NCBI GenBank assembly: GCA_965212025.1
Contig: OZ243039.1
Span: 1,550,001-1,614,000, forward strand
Reading direction: 5' to 3'
DNA from: G965212025 sp965212025
GTDB lineage: Bacteria > Pseudomonadota > Gammaproteobacteria > Poriferisulfidales > Oxydemutatoraceae
DNA: 64,000 bases
Positions 61,841 through 64,000 of this stretch are shown here, piece after piece (the stretch's first letter is position 1; every line of letters begins with the position of its first letter). The translations under genes and the position numbers were made by a program. A model generated the notes under the pieces. It did not search any database. It had not been told where the DNA came from and was given only the letters and a program-made list of their open reading frames with translations.

Positions 61841-63666
61841 CATCCGCCCGACGGCTCATTGAGCTACCCGGGTTCGCGAAAATAGTGTTGATGCTCGGCT
61901 TTGACGCGTTTTTGGTGACGCTGGCGTTCTGGCTTGCTCTGTCACTGCGCTTTGGGGAGTGGGTTGGAGTTCAGGAAAAATGGGCTTTCCCACTGCTGCT
62001 GGCTGTTCTGGTCACACTCTTGTCGTTTTGGTTCAGCGGTTTTTACCGGGTATTTGTCCGTTACCTGGGCTCAGACTTGATCTGGCAATCAGTCAAGGGG
62101 GTAACCCTGGCGGCGCTGGCATGGGGAACGACACTCTTGCTGACGGATGTGCAGGATGTGCCGCGCTCGGTGGTCTTGATTTATCTGCTGTGCTGCTTTC
62201 TCCTGGTCGTGATGAGTCGCCTGGCAATTCGCAACCTGCTGGTCGGAAGCTATGGGCAGGCGGTGGCAATTTATGGGGTGAACGAATCCGCAGTACAGCT
62301 CGCAAGTGCCTTGCGTCATGGCACGGCTTTTACGCCGTCTTTTTTTCTTGATGAATCTGTGGAGAAGGAAGGGCGGCGCATCAATGGGATTCCGCTGTTT
62401 TCCCTACACAATTTTGCAGAGCTGTGCCAGCGCCTCAACGTAAAGGATCTGTTTGTTACCGTGCGCTTCGCCTCACGCGCCGAACGCAGACGGGTGCTGA
62501 CCTTGTTCGAGCCCTATCCGGTACGCGTGCGCATGTTGCCGAGCATGTCAGACATTACCCAGGGGATGCTGGATCCCGACAAGTTTCAGTTGGTAGAAAT
62601 TGAAGACTTGCTGGAGCGGGAAAAAATAGAGCCGATCAGCGAGCTTTTGGAAGCCAATGTGCGGGGTCAGTCTGTGATGGTGACGGGTGCCGGAGGGACG
62701 ATAGGGGCGGAATTGTGCCGCCAAGTGCTGGCAAACAGCCCGTCATGCCTGGTTTTTCTGGATGCCTCGGAACACGCCCTGTACCAGGTTGATTTGGAAT
62801 TGCGGGAAAAATTCCCCGAACTCGAGAACGGTGTGCTTCAGCCGGTTCTGGGCTCAGTGCTGAATCGCAGTTTGCTGGAAAGCACCATGCGCCATTTTGC
62901 TATCCAGACGATTTACCACGCGGCTGCCCACAAACACGTTCCTCTGGTGGAAAGCAATGTCACGGAGGGCGTGCGCAACAATGTCTTCGGAACTCTGGCA
63001 GTGTTTGATTGCGCGGCGCGCACGGCCGCGAAAACACTGGTGCTGATTTCTACTGACAAGGCAGTGCAGCCAGAGAGCGTGATGGGAGCCAGCAAAAGAC
63101 TCGCGGAACTGATCCTTCGGGCGCGTTCGCAAGCGGGTCAGGGGCCACGTTCCTGCGTGGTACGTTTTGGCAACGTTCTGGGTTCTTCCGGTTCTGTGTT
63201 TCCACTGTTTAAGCGGCAAATAGCGGCTGGCGGGCCACTGACGATTACCCACCCTGACATGAAACGCTACTTTATGACCATTGCCGAGGCAGTGGAGCTG
63301 GTGATTCAGGCAGGTGCAATGGCAGAAGGTGGTGAAGTGTTTGTGCTGGACATGGGGGAACCGGTCAGCATTAACCGCATGGCAAAAAGAATGGTGCATT
63401 TGTACGGCTTGTCAGTGAAAGATACGGGCAATCCGGACGGAGATATTGAAATTCGTTACACCGGGGCGCGCCCTGGAGAGAAGATGAATGAGCAGTTGTT
63501 AATCGAGTCGGACATCAAAGACACGCGGCACAAACGCGTCATGCGCTCACAGGAAGGAGCAGAGGATTGGGAAAATTTGCAGAAAAATCTTGAAGCCCTG
63601 TGGGAAGCGGTATCGCGGGAAGATGCCCAGGAGACAAAAACGCTTTTACGCCGTGCGTGTCACTAA
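61816..63666 (+). CDS. WbpM/PglF-type nucleotide-sugar 4,6-dehydratase
   Basis: A 616-aa protein with four N-terminal membrane helices (about 15-135), a first Rossmann-like region (CoA-binding-like, VAIYGVNESAVQLASAL), and a C-terminal dehydratase domain from residue 285: VMVTGAGGTIGAELCRQVL, YHAAAHKHVPLVE, ISTDKAVQPESVMGASKRLA. As in WbpM/PglF, the YxxxK Tyr is replaced by Met (MGASK). It likely converts UDP-GlcNAc to the 4-keto-6-deoxy sugar used by the surface-glycan pathway. The start overlaps the glycosyltransferase by 25 bases. Confidence 0.9.
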   Translation: MAGSARRLTSARRLIELPGFAKIVLMLGFDAFLVTLAFWLALSLRFGEWVGVQEKWAFPLLLAVLVTLLSFWFSGFYRVFVRYLGSDLIWQSVKGVTLAALAWGTTLLLTDVQDVPRSVVLIYLLCCFLLVVMSRLAIRNLLVGSYGQAVAIYGVNESAVQLASALRHGTAFTPSFFLDESVEKEGRRINGIPLFSLHNFAELCQRLNVKDLFVTVRFASRAERRRVLTLFEPYPVRVRMLPSMSDITQGMLDPDKFQLVEIEDLLEREKIEPISELLEANVRGQSVMVTGAGGTIGAELCRQVLANSPSCLVFLDASEHALYQVDLELREKFPELENGVLQPVLGSVLNRSLLESTMRHFAIQTIYHAAAHKHVPLVESNVTEGVRNNVFGTLAVFDCAARTAAKTLVLISTDKAVQPESVMGASKRLAELILRARSQAGQGPRSCVVRFGNVLGSSGSVFPLFKRQIAAGGPLTITHPDMKRYFMTIAEAVELVIQAGAMAEGGEVFVLDMGEPVSINRMAKRMVHLYGLSVKDTGNPDGDIEIRYTGARPGEKMNEQLLIESDIKDTRHKRVMRSQEGAEDWENLQKNLEALWEAVSREDAQETKTLLRRACH

Positions 63667-63849
63667 GCCCCCGCTTTGAACGGTGCTCCTTGCCACAGCG
63701 CTCAGTGAGCGTTGAGCGTCTCACCATTAAAAAGGGGGATTCTTTGTGAACTGCCGGGGAATCCTCGGTTTTGCCTCCTCTCGCGGTTCTCCCTTCGCAT
63801 GAATGTCTCTTGGCTGAATTAAAAGGCCGGTATTTTCGGTCGAGGCGTC
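63667..63849. other. Intergenic stretch after the dehydratase gene
   Basis: It holds a GCTCAGTGAGCGTTGAGCG-type inverted region near 63700 that may be a weak terminator. No gene was found. Confidence 0.35.
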
Positions 63850-64000
63850 AAGAAGGACACGCGGCACAAACGCGTCATGCGCTCACAGGAAGGAGCAGAG
63901 GATTGGGAAAATTTGCAGAAAAATCTTGAAGCCCTGTGGGAAGCGGTATTGCGGGAAGATGCCCAGGAGACAAAAACGCTTTTACGCCGTGCGTGTCACT
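63850..64000 (+). repeat. Duplicate of the dehydratase gene 3' end
   Basis: From TCAAGAAGGACACGCGGCAC to the window end, about 150 bases repeat 63513-63665 almost perfectly (one substitution seen, TATCGCGG to TATTGCGG, plus differences at the join). It encodes only the last ~50 residues (KRVMRSQEGAEDWENLQKNL). Whether it continues beyond the window is unknown. Confidence 0.9.

Overview
The window looks like the chromosome of a gammaproteobacterium. The evidence is the conserved run lptD-surA-pdxA-rsmA-apaG-apaH, the DUF482 acyltransferase-aat pair, a bacterial-type purL with a fused glutaminase domain, an MFS-ssb pair, and a one-piece tmRNA whose tag ORF encodes ADETYSLPAAA. An AlkB/XylM-type hydrocarbon monooxygenase cluster, and two paralogous proteins with PPxY/LPxY tails of the kind read by eukaryotic WW domains, suggest a hydrocarbon-using and possibly host-associated lineage. 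That ecological reading is inference.

The left 25.65 kb is an accretion island of defence and toxin-antitoxin genes stacked on the 3' end of ssrA (tmRNA, minus strand). The functional ssrA is at 25299-25652. Three more copies of its 3' end, each followed by the same terminator hairpin and in the same orientation, lie at about 5.23, 8.55 and 20.84-21.18 kb and divide the island into four blocks. Block I (1-5.2 kb): an AbiE toxin-antitoxin pair whose toxin gene is split by RhuM fragments, the start of a type I hsdR, an AlbA_2/Schlafen-type ATP-binding protein, a DUF2188 protein and a frameshifted putative nuclease. Block II (5.3-8.5 kb): a Septu-like ptuA-ptuB pair embedded between fragments of a DUF3883 protein and a DUF1156 methylase, the latter fused to the C-terminus of an IetS-like subtilase. 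Block III (8.7-20.8 kb): a second AbiE pair, its toxin split by about 10.8 kb of cargo that includes an IetA-like AAA ATPase, an unrecognised 547-aa protein, and an intact four-gene operon HTH-TerB-BrxD-BrxHI, followed by a BrxL-like remnant. Block IV (21.2-24.6 kb): a restriction-modification operon (cytosine methylase, PLD-like remnant, frameshifted GHKL-ATPase/PD-(D/E)XK protein). No integrase gene is visible.

From 25.9 kb rightward the genome is mostly ordinary core: trxB, a DUF482 acyltransferase, aat, fdxA, an AddB-like PD-(D/E)XK nuclease, an XRE regulator and purL. purL is peculiar: its 5' end is preceded by a roughly 254-bp direct repeat, and its 3' end together with the following PPxY gene has been duplicated in tandem, leaving a purL pseudogene and a second PPxY paralogue. 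An XRE/ImmA-IrrE peptidase with a DUF4411 (PIN-like) partner is flanked by 280-bp direct repeats (41.3-44.05 kb). Then come the alkB-gst-small membrane protein-fadL-DUF4242 cluster, cysQ, the lptD-surA-pdxA-rsmA-apaG-apaH-adaptor operon, an MFS transporter, ssb, and a surface-polysaccharide operon (epimerase, WbpL-like glycosyltransferase, WbpM/PglF-like dehydratase). The last 150 bases repeat the 3' end of the dehydratase gene.

A recurring theme is partial duplication of gene ends (ssrA, abiE, purL twice, the dehydratase). It marks either an unusually recombinogenic genome or assembly artefacts. The strongest candidates for something new are the ssrA-stacked island with its twice-split AbiE toxin, the compact TerB-BrxD-BrxHI operon, and the PPxY pair. 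All family assignments were made by eye from motifs and remembered family features; no searches were run.
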